DNA of 64,000 bases from the NCBI GenBank assembly GCA_031772625.1, contig CM062818.1:216125742-216189741 (forward strand), given 5' to 3'. A model generated the notes under the pieces. It had not been told where the DNA came from. It did not search any database and was given only the letters and a program-made list of their open reading frames with translations. Source of the DNA: Pinus tabuliformis. Taxonomy: Eukaryota > Streptophyta > Pinopsida > Pinales > Pinaceae. Shown here in pieces: positions 1 through 10,850 of the stretch; positions within the stretch are counted from its first letter, which is position 1; each line of letters begins with the position of its first letter. The translations under genes were made by a program, and so were the position numbers.

Positions 1-2332
1 CATTTTGTTGGATTTGCAATCCAAGAAAATATGTCAGTTCTCCAAGCAAAGACATTTCGAATTCTTTCTGCATCACCAAGGCAAAGCTTTGACTCATAGC
101 TTCTTCATTGCTGCCAAAGATAATATCATCTACATACACAACAAGTATTAGCAATTTGTCATTTTCAATTTTTATATAAAGATTGCTATCTGCTGATCCT
201 TTTGAAAAACCTTGTTGATGAAGATATTTGTCCAAACGATAGTACCAAGCCCTTAGAGCTTGTTTAAGACCATAGAGAGCCTTTTTCAGTCTGCATACAA
301 GATTGGGATCATTTCCAAGAATGAAACCATCTGGCTGCTCAATGTATACTTCTTCTTCTAAGTCTCCATTCAGAAAGGTTGATTTCACGTCCATTTGAAA
401 TACTTTGAACTTTCGAAAGCTTGAGAGAGCAAGGAACATTCGGATGGCCTCAAGTCTTGCAACAGGAGCAAAAGTTTCTTCAAAATCTATTCCTTCTTGC
501 TGGGCATACCCTTTACAAACAAGTCTGGCCTTGTTTCTAATTACTTCCCCATTTTCATTCAACTTATTCTTGAAGATCCATTTTGTCCCTATAACATTCT
601 TATCCTTTGGTCTAGGAACCAACTCCCAAGTGTTATTCTTTTCGATCTACTCAAGTTCTTCATCCATTGCTTTGACCCAACATTCATCTTTGCATGCCTC
701 TCTTACATTTTGTGGTTCAGTGGAGGAGAGTAATGTCAAATAGCTTCAAGCTTCTGCAATTGTTCTTCTTGTTTGTACACCTACTTCTTTCTGCCCCAAA
801 ATCTGAGATTCTGGATGATTCTTCTGAATGTACCTGGATGGAGTCTTCTCTTCTATCCTTATCTGTTCCTCTGGTGCTCCTTGAGGTTCTTCTTCTTCAT
901 CATTCTGTTTTTGAGGGTAGTCTTCATTTTCTTCGATATTTTCATGACTTACTTGCCTAGGAATGTATCCTTTTTCATCAACCACTACATCAATGCTGTC
1001 AACAATTCTTCCAAGTCTTTTATTGTAGCACTTATATGCTTTGCTGTGTGGAGAATAACCAAGAAGAATACCTTCATCTGCTCTAGGTTCAATTTTGCCA
1101 AGCTCCTCATCAGTATTCTTAATATAGCATTTGCTCCCAAAAATTTTGAAATGCTTTACCGAAGGAGTCTCACCATACCAGAGCTCATGAGGAGTTTGAG
1201 TGTTGTTTACTCGGACATTTGTTTTGTTGAGAATAATGACCGCAGGATATGCAGCTTCACCCCAGAAAGTTGCGGGAGTTCTAGACTCATTAAGCATAGC
1301 ACGAGCCATTTGTTGGACTGTTCTGTTCATCCTTTCCACCACTCCATTTTGCTGAGGTGTTCTAGCTGTAGAGAATTCCCTTCTTATCCCATGTTCTTCA
1401 CAGAAATCGAAAAATTCATTTGAGGTAAACTCCCCACCTCTGTCGGACCTGAGGCACTTAATTTTGTAACCTGATTCATTTTCAACCAAGGCTTTGAAGG
1501 ATTTGAATTTTTCAAATGCTTCGTCTTTGTGCTTCAAAAGTCCTAACCAAACAAACCTTGAGAAATCGTCAATGAATAATATCAAGTATTCTTCTCCTCG
1601 TGGTGACCTTGTCCTCAAAGGACCACATACATCTGTATGGACTAGTTCAAAAGGCCTGCTGGTTGATCCTTCCTTCTCCGGGAAGTTGGTTCTGGTTTTC
1701 TTGCCAAACTGACATGATTTGCATATGGTATTGTCTGGAATTTTGATATCTGGAAGACCACGAACTGCCTGATATTTGCATGCCTTCCTTATTTGTGAAA
1801 ATCTTAGATGCCCCAACCTCCGGTGCCATAACCAATGTTCATCATCCTTGCTCAAATAGCATTGTTGTTGTCCTTCTTCAAATATGTATAGATTATTTGG
1901 AGTTCTTCTACCTTTGATCACTATTTTCCCTGTATCAAGATCACGAACACTACATCCATTTGATAGAAATATTACCTCGGTTCCTTGATCGCACATCTGA
2001 CTGACACTCAGAAGGTTATGCTTCGAGCCATCAACATACAAAACATTTCCAGCTTTGACCTTTTCTTTCAATTTAGCTATGCCTTTTCCTTTTATAGCTG
2101 CAGGAGTATCATTTCCAAAAGAAACTTTCTTTCCCTTTTCTAAAGCAGAATATGATTCAAGTTTTTCTTTATCACTTGTCATATGCTTCGAACATCCACT
2201 ATCGATGTACCATAGATTTTCCTGTCCCTCTGCATAAAAGGCTATCCCACATCTTTCTGATTGTGGTTCCTCTATTCTCCATGTTCTGGTGCTTGAGGCT
2301 TGTTCCTTTGTCTGCTGAAACCTGCTCTGCAT
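1..2332 (-). pseudogene. pol: copia pol: protease, integrase and N-terminal RT (partial)
   Basis: One frame runs from 2332 to the left edge, broken only by in-frame TGA at about 743-745 and TAG at 647-649. Counting from 2332, aspartic protease shows IDSGCSKH (D44). The GAG-pre-integrase/HHCC zinc motif has H170, H175, C204 and C207. The integrase triad is visible at D234 (HTDVCGP), D297 (RSDRGGEF) and E333 (NGVVERMN). Beyond the stops comes RT with [27 protein letters not shown], the LYGLKQ block, and the catalytic VYVDDIIFG near 115-145. The frame overlaps the gag end by about 60 bases in another frame, so a frameshift (programmed or mutational) is needed between gag and pol. Confidence 0.9.
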
Positions 2333-3099
2333 TCAGAATCTTCATGACCGCAGTTATTACAAATAGAACATTCAATTTCATTTTCAAGAGCCGAAAAGTT
2401 GTTATAGGTCCTTTTTGTAATCCCAGTCATACTTCTTTGTTTTTGAGCTTCTCTAGTCATGATTGTTTTATATGCAACACATTGAGCTGCTTTGTGACCA
2501 AAGTTATGGCAAGGGAAACATTGGCCATTGAAGAAACTTCTGCGGTTATCAAATCTACCGGCCAAATAATTGTAATTTTTATTGTCATCCATTCTTGAAG
2601 CAAGTTGAGAAGATTTTACCTGTGGCTGGTTATAGCTTTTGTTCACCCTTAAGACAGATTTCCCCTGGTTTACCTAGTAGTCTTTGTTTGTTCTTGATGT
2701 AATTCGTCCCTGCTTTACCTGGTGATCTCCATTGTGCTTTTGCTCATTCCTTCTTGCTGCATCAAGATAACTCTTTGAGGTGGATGCTTGAGATGTTTCT
2801 CCATTATACCCCAGACCTGTCTTGTTTAGCGGAGAACGTTGTGCATTGATGATCTCATCCAGAGTTTCAGATCCTTTGACAAACCTAAGATTAATAGCCT
2901 TTGTTTTCTCAATTTCTTTTCTAAGGCCAACAATTTCACATTCTAACTTTTCAAGAAAATTTTCTTTTTCATCAATTTGAAATTGTAGAGTATCAATGAT
3001 CACATTCTTTTCTTCTATACATGTCTTGAGTCTAGAAATCTCTTCATAGAAACTATCCACATCTATAGCATCCATGTAATCATCATCTTCAAAGGCCAT
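2272..3099 (-). pseudogene. gag: copia gag, C-terminal half: coiled coil and zinc knuckles
   Basis: This continues the gag frame after a stop at 3121-3123. It holds two open segments (3099-2674 and 2646-2272) separated by another stop. The first is acidic, then rich in E, K and L with heptad-like spacing around ISRLKTCIEEKNVIIDTLQ, a likely coiled coil. The second has two CCHC-like knuckles, CFPCHNFGHKAAQC and CSICNNCGHEDSEC. SIRE-type gags are long and end in such knuckles, so this is most likely the original gag C-terminus broken by mutation rather than a separate gene. It ends just inside the start of the protease frame. Confidence 0.75.
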
Positions 3100-3120
3100 T
3101 AAAAGTTTATAGTCATTACC

Positions 3121-4047
3121 TCATTCATCTTCATCACTATTTGATAGACCATCACTGTCTTCATGAGTGTAGTAGCTTTTATTATTTTCATTCTGTTTCT
3201 TGTTCCATCTAATAGGTTCCTTTCCCTTGTCGATCTTATCGTTATGAGGACATTTGGCAGCATAGTGACCTACTCTTCCACAAGCAAAGCATTTGAAGGG
3301 TAACTTACTTCTGAACCGTCCAGCACACCATTGAAGATTTCTGACAAAATTTGATTCTTCTTCTTCTTCTGACCCATGTCCTGATTCATAGTACTCTCCT
3401 TTGCCTGAAGCCTTGAAGGCAACTTCTCTCCTGTTAGATGGACCTCCTTTCCTCATTTCATAAGCAGTTAGAATTCCATGCAGTTGTGACATTTTAAGAT
3501 GTTGTAGATTCTCCTTTTCTTCTATAGCATAAACTTTAGATTCAAACCTAGGTGACAAAGATCTTAGAACTTTTTCAACCAGAAGAGCCTCTTTTATTTC
3601 TTCACCCAAATTTTTCATACAATTAACAATCTCAACCACATGAAGAAAATAGTTAGCCACACTTTCATCATTATACATCTTGAGATTTTCATATTGAATC
3701 CTGAGGGTTTGAAGTTTTTCATGTTTTACCTGATCATCTCCTTCATAGCTCAGAACAATATTGTCCCATATTTCTTTTGCGGATTTATACTGCATAACTT
3801 TCACAAATTCTGATTGAGATAGACATCCTAGAAGAGTATTGACTGCCTTTGCATTTGTTTCATATTTCTTCTTCTCAGCTGGATCTGTAGGAGTAGCTGA
3901 TGGAAAAGTATACCCTGTTTCTATGATGTCCCAGACTTCTGTACCCAAAGATTGAAGATAGGCAGTAACTCTTACCTTCCAATACATGAAGTTTGTCCCA
4001 TTAAAAATCGGTGGCCTGATTGATGCTTCCCTCTCGTAGTTGCTCAT
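3121..4047 (-). CDS. gag: copia Gag polyprotein, N-terminal 308 codons
   Basis: Gag forms the virus-like particle that packages element RNA. This open frame starts 47 bases downstream of the primer binding site, as expected for the first gene of an LTR element. It contains the plant copia gag core: PPIFNGTNFMYWKVRVTAYL near the N-terminus, then KEIWDNIVLSYEG, the UBN2-type region shared by copia gags. A CCHC knuckle, CFACGRVGHYAAKC, lies at residues 253-266, followed by an acidic serine-rich tail. The stop after DEDE truncates the protein relative to the full-length gag, whose remainder continues in the same frame downstream. Function is established for the family; activity of this copy is doubtful. 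Confidence 0.85.
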   Translation of the reverse strand: MSNYEREASIRPPIFNGTNFMYWKVRVTAYLQSLGTEVWDIIETGYTFPSATPTDPAEKKKYETNAKAVNTLLGCLSQSEFVKVMQYKSAKEIWDNIVLSYEGDDQVKHEKLQTLRIQYENLKMYNDESVANYFLHVVEIVNCMKNLGEEIKEALLVEKVLRSLSPRFESKVYAIEEKENLQHLKMSQLHGILTAYEMRKGGPSNRREVAFKASGKGEYYESGHGSEEEEESNFVRNLQWCAGRFRSKLPFKCFACGRVGHYAAKCPHNDKIDKGKEPIRWNKKQNENNKSYYTHEDSDGLSNSDEDE

Positions 4048-4093
4048 GATGAAAGATCTTCCTTCAAGCGATCAAGCTCCTTAAGAAGGACCC

Positions 4094-4105
4094 GCTCTGA
4101 TACCA
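4094..4105 (-). other. Primer binding site, tRNA-iMet type
   Basis: The minus strand reads TGGTATCAGAGC, the sequence complementary to the 3' end of plant initiator tRNA-Met used by most copia elements. It begins two bases (at) after the last base of the 5' LTR (4108). Confidence 0.93.
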
Positions 4106-4694
4106 ATTGTTGGAAATAATACTGAGAGGGGGGGTGAATCAGTATTATCAAATTCTTTTCAATATATTTATACTTTGAATTATTCTTCAGATATTGTATG
4201 TCAGTACCATAAAATAATGAGCATGAACAAGAAAAACAGATAGTCACACCAAAGAACACCAGATATAAGGTGGAAACCCAATGTGGGTGAAAACCACCTG
4301 CTGCAATATGTTTCTATCTTTTTTCAATTAGAAACTCCTTTTACAATGATTTTGTACTGGTGCAGTCCTTTACTAGTACGCAGGCTGCAAGCTGCAGAGA
4401 GCTACAACTCTCTCTCGTTTTCCAGTCTCTCCTGGAAGGGAGCTACAACCCCCTACTTCTTTTCTTTCAAGGACCACTTTTCAGACTGGATCCAAGAACA
4501 TCAAATAAACATCAAGTACATGTGAATTAACCAATCTCCTTATACAAACAAACTAATGAGCCACCCAAACTTCTCAGAATGCTGTAAACAGAAAACTAGC
4601 ACCAGTAACCTAAACCCAGAACACAACAGAAAATGGAAAACCGGCAACCAACAAATATTTCAAAATAGGTCCGCAACTTCACCAATATAAGCCT

Positions 4695-4910
4695 GCGGAT
4701 ACCCGCACTTCACCTTCAGCTGTGCTGCACATACCTGCACTTGGTCTTCTTCTGTACTGCGTACCCCGCACTGTGCCTTCAACTGCGATGCGTATACCCG
4801 CATTGTGCCTTCATCTATACTGCGTACCCCGCACTGCGCCTTCATTTGCATTGCGTATACCCACACTGCGCCTTCTTCTGTAGTGCGTACCCCCATACTC
4901 ACGCTGTAGA
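4695..4910. repeat. 31/32-bp tandem array inside the LTR (7 units)
   Basis: Units begin with GCGTAC/GCGTATAC-like cores at 4695, 4727, 4759, 4790, 4822, 4853 and 4885, so the period alternates 31 and 32 bases. Each unit continues with a CCCGCACTGYGCCTTC-like stretch. The array lies downstream of the LTR TATA box, so it would be transcribed (R/U5 side). Confidence 0.85.
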
Positions 4911-5133
4911 TCGCCTGCGAACCTCTGATTAGGGCCAAATTAACAGTCCTCCAAATTACCATAGACAGTCAGATCCACAGATCTGATCATGCGCCCGAGA
5001 GATCACGACTTAGCAATAGATTCGCCTTTAAATTTTACCTTGATTTAGATCTAGCTTTTAAAACTGCTAACCAAAAATTCAGATCTTAAGATCTTCAACT
5101 TTCAAAGATATGTCAGCCAAGTGATCTCCTTCC

Positions 5134-5142
5134 CTATTTATA
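5134..5142 (-). promoter_or_regulatory. LTR TATA box (TATAAATAG)
   Basis: The minus strand reads GACTATAAATAGGG, a canonical plant TATA element about 400 bases from the LTR start. It defines U3 as roughly 5540-5145. Confidence 0.7.
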
Positions 5143-5298
5143 GTCAAGCCCTTATTCACACCATGGGACAAAACCATCAATAACCAATACAAGGGATCTA
5201 AACCGGGGTTAAATTAGATCCTATACCATGGGCCAAAACCATAGGATCATGAACGACGAGCTAAATACCACGGGCCAAACATAAGAAACCCCATGTGA

Positions 5299-5430
5299 GC
5301 GCACTTCTCTGCCTTGAAGTGAGTGAACTCTGGGACCGCACTTTTTGAACGGGTAACCTGCGAGTATGACCGCACTTCATGAACGGCGAACCTGCGGGTC
5401 CGCACCTTTTGAACCATTCACCTGTGAACC
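5299..5430. repeat. 30-34-bp imperfect repeats in U3 of the LTR
   Basis: CCGCACYTTTTGAAC-like units start at 5336, 5370 and 5400, with a weaker one near 5299, each followed by an AACCTGYG segment. They lie 150-300 bases upstream of the TATA box, where LTR enhancers are usually found. A regulatory role is inference. Confidence 0.6.
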
Positions 5431-5540
5431 TTGTAATTTTCATCATTTTGAGAGCCTGAACAGATTTTTGCCACTTGAGTGAGTTGCCATCAAGTACAAC
5501 ACCTGTACCATAGGGCCAAACCAGAATCACAATGCCAACA

Positions 5541-7084
5541 AAAACCACGTGCTACTGTTGTCTCTATCTTCTTTTAATAATAAGAAAATATGTTTACAAT
5601 ATTGTACTCGTGCAAACACATACCAGTACGCGGGCTTCTACCTGCAGAAGGTTACAACCTTCTCTCATTTTCCAGCTTCTACTAGAAGGGAGCTACAATC
5701 CCCTAGCTCTTGTACTAGCCAATATGTTTACTAGTACATAGGTGCCAGCCTACAAAAAACTCCACTCTTCCACCAGGGACCACGTTTCATGAATTTTCAG
5801 AGTAGATACTCCTGGATCACAACACCACAAGATGAAGGCCACGTTTCGTCAAATTTTCACGTTGGACCCATCAAAGCCTTTTAAACTTAAATTGCGTCAA
5901 CTAATATTCAGTTAATATGAACAATCAGATCACTAACACCTGAACACTGTGCTAAACCTAGAACCTTGCATCATCATCTAGAACCAGTTGTAACCTAAAA
6001 AATCATGCATTAGAGTGTATACGCTACTTGGTTAAACCCAACCTGCATGTATATGCTACTTCCTTTAACCCAACCTACGTATATCTCTAAATATACTGAA
6101 TCATAAACTTATGAACCACGGACTGTACCAATCAGTGGAATTCTAAAGATCTACTTCCATATCACAAAGTTCAAAATAGATAGAAACAAGGATCACCCTT
6201 CCTTCTCAATCAATCAATCAATTAATCAGACTCAATTTCCTTATACAACAGTTCTACATTCAGATATAAGAAGACTTCATTGACAGACAACAGTAAAGAA
6301 ACATAATTTGATCAGGTATATCAGTCAGATCTAAAAAGAAGGTTTTCTTTTTGTATACGCTACTTGAAAGAGTTGAACCTGCGCGCACACGCCCTTTGGC
6401 TGAGATGAACCTGTGTACAGATCTGCAAATTTTGACTCAGAACTTTGTTGCAATTCCAAACTTCAGACAAACCCAGATCATGATGGATAACAAATAGAAC
6501 AGGGGAAAAACATCAGATCTGGTCTCAACCAATACGAGATCATTCAAGAAGAAGTCATTTCAAGTCTCATGATTCCTGATCTAATGTTGAACTCAAGGTG
6601 CACATGAATATTTCAGATTCAGTCCCAAACATAACCCTACAACATAATATATACTTCAGATAGAAGTATTCCTTAGAATCTCATTGCTTGCACACTTTGG
6701 CCTAATGATCTTCTCCTCCTTATATACTCTTAGGCATTTCTCAATACCTTGGACCAAAACCACTTAGGACCATTACCTTGAACCCAATACCTAGGGTCAA
6801 TACCTTAGACCAAATGCCTCGGACCAATTACCTTGGACCAAAAACTTGGTTTTCCAACATGTACGTGCTTTTCCTCCTGTGAAAGTCCGTGAATATGTTA
6901 ATACGCTACTTTTGTTCTGTTAAACCACATGTATACGCGCCTAGGACAAAGTGAAACAACGTATACCTCTCTTTCTTCATTTTTTGGACTCTGATTTATA
7001 ATCCTTTACTGTTGACCTGTTGCACTATGAACTTTCATCTGAGTGAGTTGCCATCAAGAACGACACCTGTATCATAATGCCAAT
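5541..7084 (-). repeat. Older, truncated SIRE-like LTR hosting the 1-5540 insertion
   Basis: From 5541 the sequence matches the 4290-4500 part of the first LTR again (ATATGTTTCTATCTT-like stretch, TACAACCTTCTCTC block, GGAGCTACAATCCCCTA). It ends at about 7084 in the same terminal segment (GAGTGAGTTGCCATCAAG, then AATGCCAA) that ends LTR one. It lacks the first 180 or so bases, which should reappear beyond the left edge if the younger element inserted here. A TATATAAGG box on the minus strand is at 6718-6727. It shows 32-bp repeats at 6017 and 6049 (GTATACGCTACTT...). Confidence 0.78.
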
Positions 7085-7656
7085 GGTATATTCCACAATG
7101 GAGTCTTGGAAACGCATGGCAGGGAAAATCACCCTTCAATCCCACTTGGAAATCCCAATCATATCCTACATCACCATGGCCGAATCAATATTTTGCTGGA
7201 TTAGGATGGCCAAATTTGTAATATCCTAGCCTATTGTAGCGGAATCTAGTTACCAATTCCTATCCCTCACAATGGTCAAATATGCCTGCGTAGAATCCAA
7301 TATGGCCTCAAAATTGGCAGTGCCCTGTGGGATTGGTAAATCCACCCATATGTATGATCCCTCAACCTCAATCGACATTGCAGGCTCCATTTCAGTTGCC
7401 TCCCAATCATCAAACTCTGGTGCGTCCTCAACTGCCAGCTCAGCCAAATCCTAACCCCAATAATAGACCTATCCAATACATGCAACTCGTTGAGAATTCA
7501 ATCTATAGAATAAATACCTTAGGATGTAATGGTCTCTCGCTGAGATCTGGACGGGTTATTTATCCTGAAGAAAATCAGAATGATCAAGGACAAGAAAACA
7601 ATAAAGAAGAGAAAATTACGATAAATCCTTTGATTGTGGTTATTTTAGAAACATAA
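7085..7656 (+). pseudogene. gag: Athila-like gag, C-terminal end
   Basis: The clearest part is the frame ending at 7656. It is rich in P, Q and N (PQPQSTLQAPFQLPPNHQ) and ends with NGLSLRSGRVIY, the LRSG motif often seen at the gag-pol junction of Athila-type elements. Upstream, W-, P- and Q-rich remnants can be followed back to 7085 only by changing frames and passing stops. No zinc knuckle is visible. The 5' end is cut by the SIRE-like LTR. Confidence 0.62.
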
Positions 7657-7749
7657 CCAATAGGAAACATAGTCGAGCAACAAGAATATGAGAAAATCAA
7701 AACTACTTCCCCTCCATTCCCTGAAAGACTCACGATAACTAAACCAACA

Positions 7750-8292
7750 GTCTACCCTGAGTTTGATATTGTAGGGGAGTTGAAAAATATGTGCATAAAA
7801 ATTCCACTCCTGCAGGCTATACGAGATATCCTCATTTATGCCAAAACGATCAAGGAATTATGTGGGAAAAAGCATGGGAGAAAACTAAAAGATCCACCCA
7901 TTGTTCATGTTGTAAGAACATTATATGACCTTATTTTAGGCAAACAAGTTCCCGTGAAATATGAAGACCAAAGAAATCTGGTCGTGACTATCTGAATACA
8001 AGCTTGTACTTTTCCAAACACATTGGTAGACCTGGGAGCAGCTATTAACCTTTTGACCTATGAAACCTGTAATGTCTTAGTTATTACAACTTTAAAACCA
8101 ACCTCAACCCTGCTAGAATTAGCTGATAGGTCGGTGGTCAAGCTAGAAGGAACTTTGGAAGGCATTATAGTCTCTGTAGACTCCTGGGAATATCCTGTAG
8201 ACTTCCTGGTTATCAACCCAACAAGTAGACTAGATGGACATCCGTTAATACTAGGAAGACCATGGTTAGCAACGATGGATGCATATATATGA
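7750..8292 (+). pseudogene. pol: Athila-like aspartic protease region of pol
   Basis: Two frame-compatible segments (7780-7995 and 8023-8292) separated by a stop carry IKELCGKKHGRK, then NTLVDLGAAINLLTYETC and a downstream HPLILGRPWLATMDAYI. DLGA replaces the usual D-S/T-G-A, a known property of Athila proteases; the ILGRPWL block is the conserved C-terminal protease motif. A stop follows DAYI. The product would have cleaved Gag-Pol. Confidence 0.8.
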
Positions 8293-8307
8293 TGTTGAAC
8301 TAGAAAT

Positions 8308-10060
8308 ATGACGATTACGAAAGGAAACATTGTCAAAAATCTTATTCTGTATTCTCCATCTCAACCTAGTTCATTCGCCAAAAATCTTCAGTTACGCCCA
8401 CTTAGATATCAAGAAGAAAATTTGCACTCTGCCCTTTCTTTAGATGAAGCTATGGGACTTAAAAATCAATCAGAATATGATGTAATCAATAGCTTCATCA
8501 ATAGACCAGCTGTTATCAGAAACCCAACATGAAAAATGCTAAAAGATTTGCTTGATAATGATCCACAAGGAGACCCCTTAGAGAATTTAAATGACAATCA
8601 TATTCCCACAACTGTAGTCTATAACAACATTCCAATTGAAATAGAACCAGGAAAACCCCTTAATATTAATGCTGATATCAACAAACATCAACAACATAAA
8701 ATAATTCAGGTTCTCTATAAGTACAAGAAGGATTTTGCCTGGGATTATTTAGACATGAATGGTCTTGACCTGTAGCTGTGCACCCATCATATCTATATCG
8801 AAAAAGATGTCTATCCTATTCGGCAGCCCAAGAGGAGATTGAATCTGCACCACAAGGATATTGTGAAACAAGAACTGCTGAAATTGCTGGATGCAAACTT
8901 CATATACCTAATTTTGAGATAGCTAGTGGGTTCCCCATTAGTAGTCATCCCTAAGAAAAACGAAAAATGGAGAATTTATGTAGATTATAGGGAACTCAAC
9001 AAAGCCACCCAAAGATACCATTTTATCTTTCCTTTCATAGACAAAGCCCTTGATACTTTATCTTGGAATAAATTCTTTTCTTTTCTAGATGGTTTTAGTG
9101 GTTACAATCAAATTCATATTCCTCTGGAAGATCAAGATAAACCCACATTTACCTACCCATGGGGTACATTTGGATACAATGTTTTAACATTTGGATTATG
9201 AATTCTCCAACGAAGTTTCAAAGAGAAATCTTGAGTATTTTCTCTGACCTAATCAATGAAGGACTCGAGTTGTGTATGGATGATTTCACCCTGTTTGGCG
9301 ATGAATTTGATCAAGTTATGAAAAATTTAGAAAAAGTCCTTGAACGATGTATTGCTACCAGATTGTGTATAAGAAATGAAAAATGCCATATGATGATGAA
9401 TGAAGGTGTTGTTTTAAGGCACTATATTTCTTTTGTAGGGATTCAGGTGGATCCAACTAAAATTGAGGTAATCCTTAAGTTACCTACACCCCGCACACAA
9501 ACTGAGGTACAAAATTTTCTCGGTTATGCTGGGTACTATTGTAGATTTATAGAACACTTTTCAAAGATCACTACATCTTTATATACTTTAACAGGAAACA
9601 TCGAATTTGAATGGTCTAACAATTGTGATACTGGGTTTGTGGACCTCAAGAAACTCATTTCGACAATACTAGTGTTAAAAGGACCAAACTGGGGGCTACC
9701 TTTTCACATCTCTATGGATGTATCAGACACATCCATAGGTGTTGTTCTTGGACAAGAGGAAGACAAGAAACACTATGTTATCTATTATATCAGCAAAATC
9801 CTCACTCCTACCAAATTAAACTATACAGTAACACAAAAAGAATTTTAATATGTTATACATGCTATCAATAATTTTTGACATTATATTAACAGGGTATCTA
9901 GTTTTTCCGTACATTGATCACTCTACTATTAGATATTTAGCTAATAAACCCATTACTAATGGCCAAACAACTCGATGGTTATTTTTGTTGCAGTAATTTA
10001 ATGTCCCGATTAAGGATCGACCAAGAAAATAAAATTTTGTGGAAGAATTCCTATCTCAAG
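8308..10060 (+). pseudogene. pol: Athila-like reverse transcriptase and RNase H
   Basis: The linker (8308-8775) leads into RT. Blocks seen in order: VYPIRQPKRRLN near 8810; SPLVVIPKKNEKWRIYVDYR at 8929; FFSFLDGFSGYNQIHIP at about 9075; WGTFGYNVLTFGL, then a stop; CMDDFTLFG near 9275, the YMDD site with Y changed to C. The frame continues through FLGYAGYYCRFIEHFSK and the RNase H stretch FHISMDVSDTSIGVVLGQ (D of the active site) to a stop at 9846. RNase H decays over 9850-10060. The polymerase would be inactive because of stops and the altered site. Confidence 0.85.
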
Positions 10061-10199
10061 TACCTAAGGTAAGAACTGTCAACCGGTAGACAACCAATTT
10101 CCAGACGAACACTTATTCGCAATAACAATAAAAACATTGTGGTACACTGATGTGGGAAATTACTTGGTGGTAGGGAAATTTCCAACACATCTGTCATCA

Positions 10200-10850
10200 C
10201 GAGAAAGGGAATTAATCATACAACATAGCACACACTTTTCATGATTGGTGGTTATCTTTTCCACATTGGTTTTGATTTTCAAATCTGAAGGTGGGTAAAA
10301 TAGGATGAAGTTTATGACATTCTAAGGGCTTTCCATGATGAACCCTACGTAGGATGCTTTGGAGACCACCAGATTGGACATAAAGTTCTTCAAATGGGAT
10401 ATTATTGGCCCACAATATTGAAGGATGCAAAAATGTATGTTCAAGCCTGTGATAGTTGTCAACGGATGGGCCATCTTGGCCAAGCTGATGAAATTTCCTT
10501 ACAACAGCAAGTGGTGGTCGAACCATCAGAAAGTGTACATATTAGTTTCCATGGATTATGTAACTAAATGGGTCATAATAATAGAAAAAGGGCCATAATT
10601 TACAGGACATAAAATTTCGGGAACCCTCCAGAACTATCATATTATGCATAGAGTTACTTCTCCATATCACCCCCAGGAAAATGGGCAAGTGGAAGGCACT
10701 AACAATGTATTGGAGGCAATTATAACCAAAATTTTATCCACAAATCATCGAAATTGGGTAGCCCAGATTCCAGAAGCCCTATGGGCTTATCGGAAAACAT
10801 GGAGGAACGCTAGTGGTCACTCACCATATTACCTTGTCTTTGGAAAATAA
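10200..10850 (+). pseudogene. pol: Athila-like integrase, core internally deleted
   Basis: Around 10330-10500 the plus strand encodes the zinc-binding segment: VLQMGYYWPTILKDAKMYVQ, then ACDSCQRMGHLGQ. The first catalytic region is vestigial (VYILVSMDYVTKWV near 10535-10570). The sequence then jumps within about 60 bases to HRVTSPYHPQENGQVEGTNN at 10647, the last catalytic region with E. The second catalytic Asp and its surroundings are absent, so roughly 60-70 codons seem deleted. The frame closes at 10850 after SPYYLVFGK. Confidence 0.8.

Larger units (their letters stand above)
1..5540 (-). mobile_element. SIRE/Maximus-like Ty1/copia element, 5' part (runs off left edge)
   Basis: Read on the minus strand, the order is 5' LTR (5540-4108), tRNA-iMet primer site, gag, protease, integrase, then RT up to the left edge. 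Integrase before RT is the Ty1/copia order. A long gag with a coiled coil and several zinc knuckles fits the SIRE/Maximus lineage. RNase H, any env-like ORF and the 3' LTR must lie left of position 1. Gag and pol carry stops and frame changes, so this copy is inactive by itself. It is inserted in an older LTR of a related family (5541 onward). Lineage is inferred from motifs, not from a tree. Confidence 0.88.
4108..5540 (-). repeat. 5' LTR of the SIRE-like element (about 1433 bp)
   Basis: The plus-strand ends are TGTTGG at 4108 and CCAACA at 5540, giving a minus-strand LTR TGTTGG...CCAACA with 6-bp terminal inverted repeats. The inner end abuts the tRNA-iMet primer site. A TATAAATAG box lies about 400 bases into the LTR. 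Two groups of short repeats are present, one upstream of the TATA (about 5299-5430) and one downstream (4695-4910). The partner 3' LTR is outside the window, so the outer boundary rests on the terminal motif and on the point where similarity to the older LTR (5541 on) restarts. Confidence 0.85.

Noticed and set aside
773..1423. 216-codon open frame on the plus strand
   Set aside because: It lies exactly antisense to the copia integrase, is hydrophobic and shows no family motif; it is a shadow of the minus-strand coding sequence.
4660..4962. Two opposite-strand open frames over 4660-4962
   Set aside because: Both are by-products of the 31/32-bp LTR array; the repeated residues only reflect the DNA repeat.
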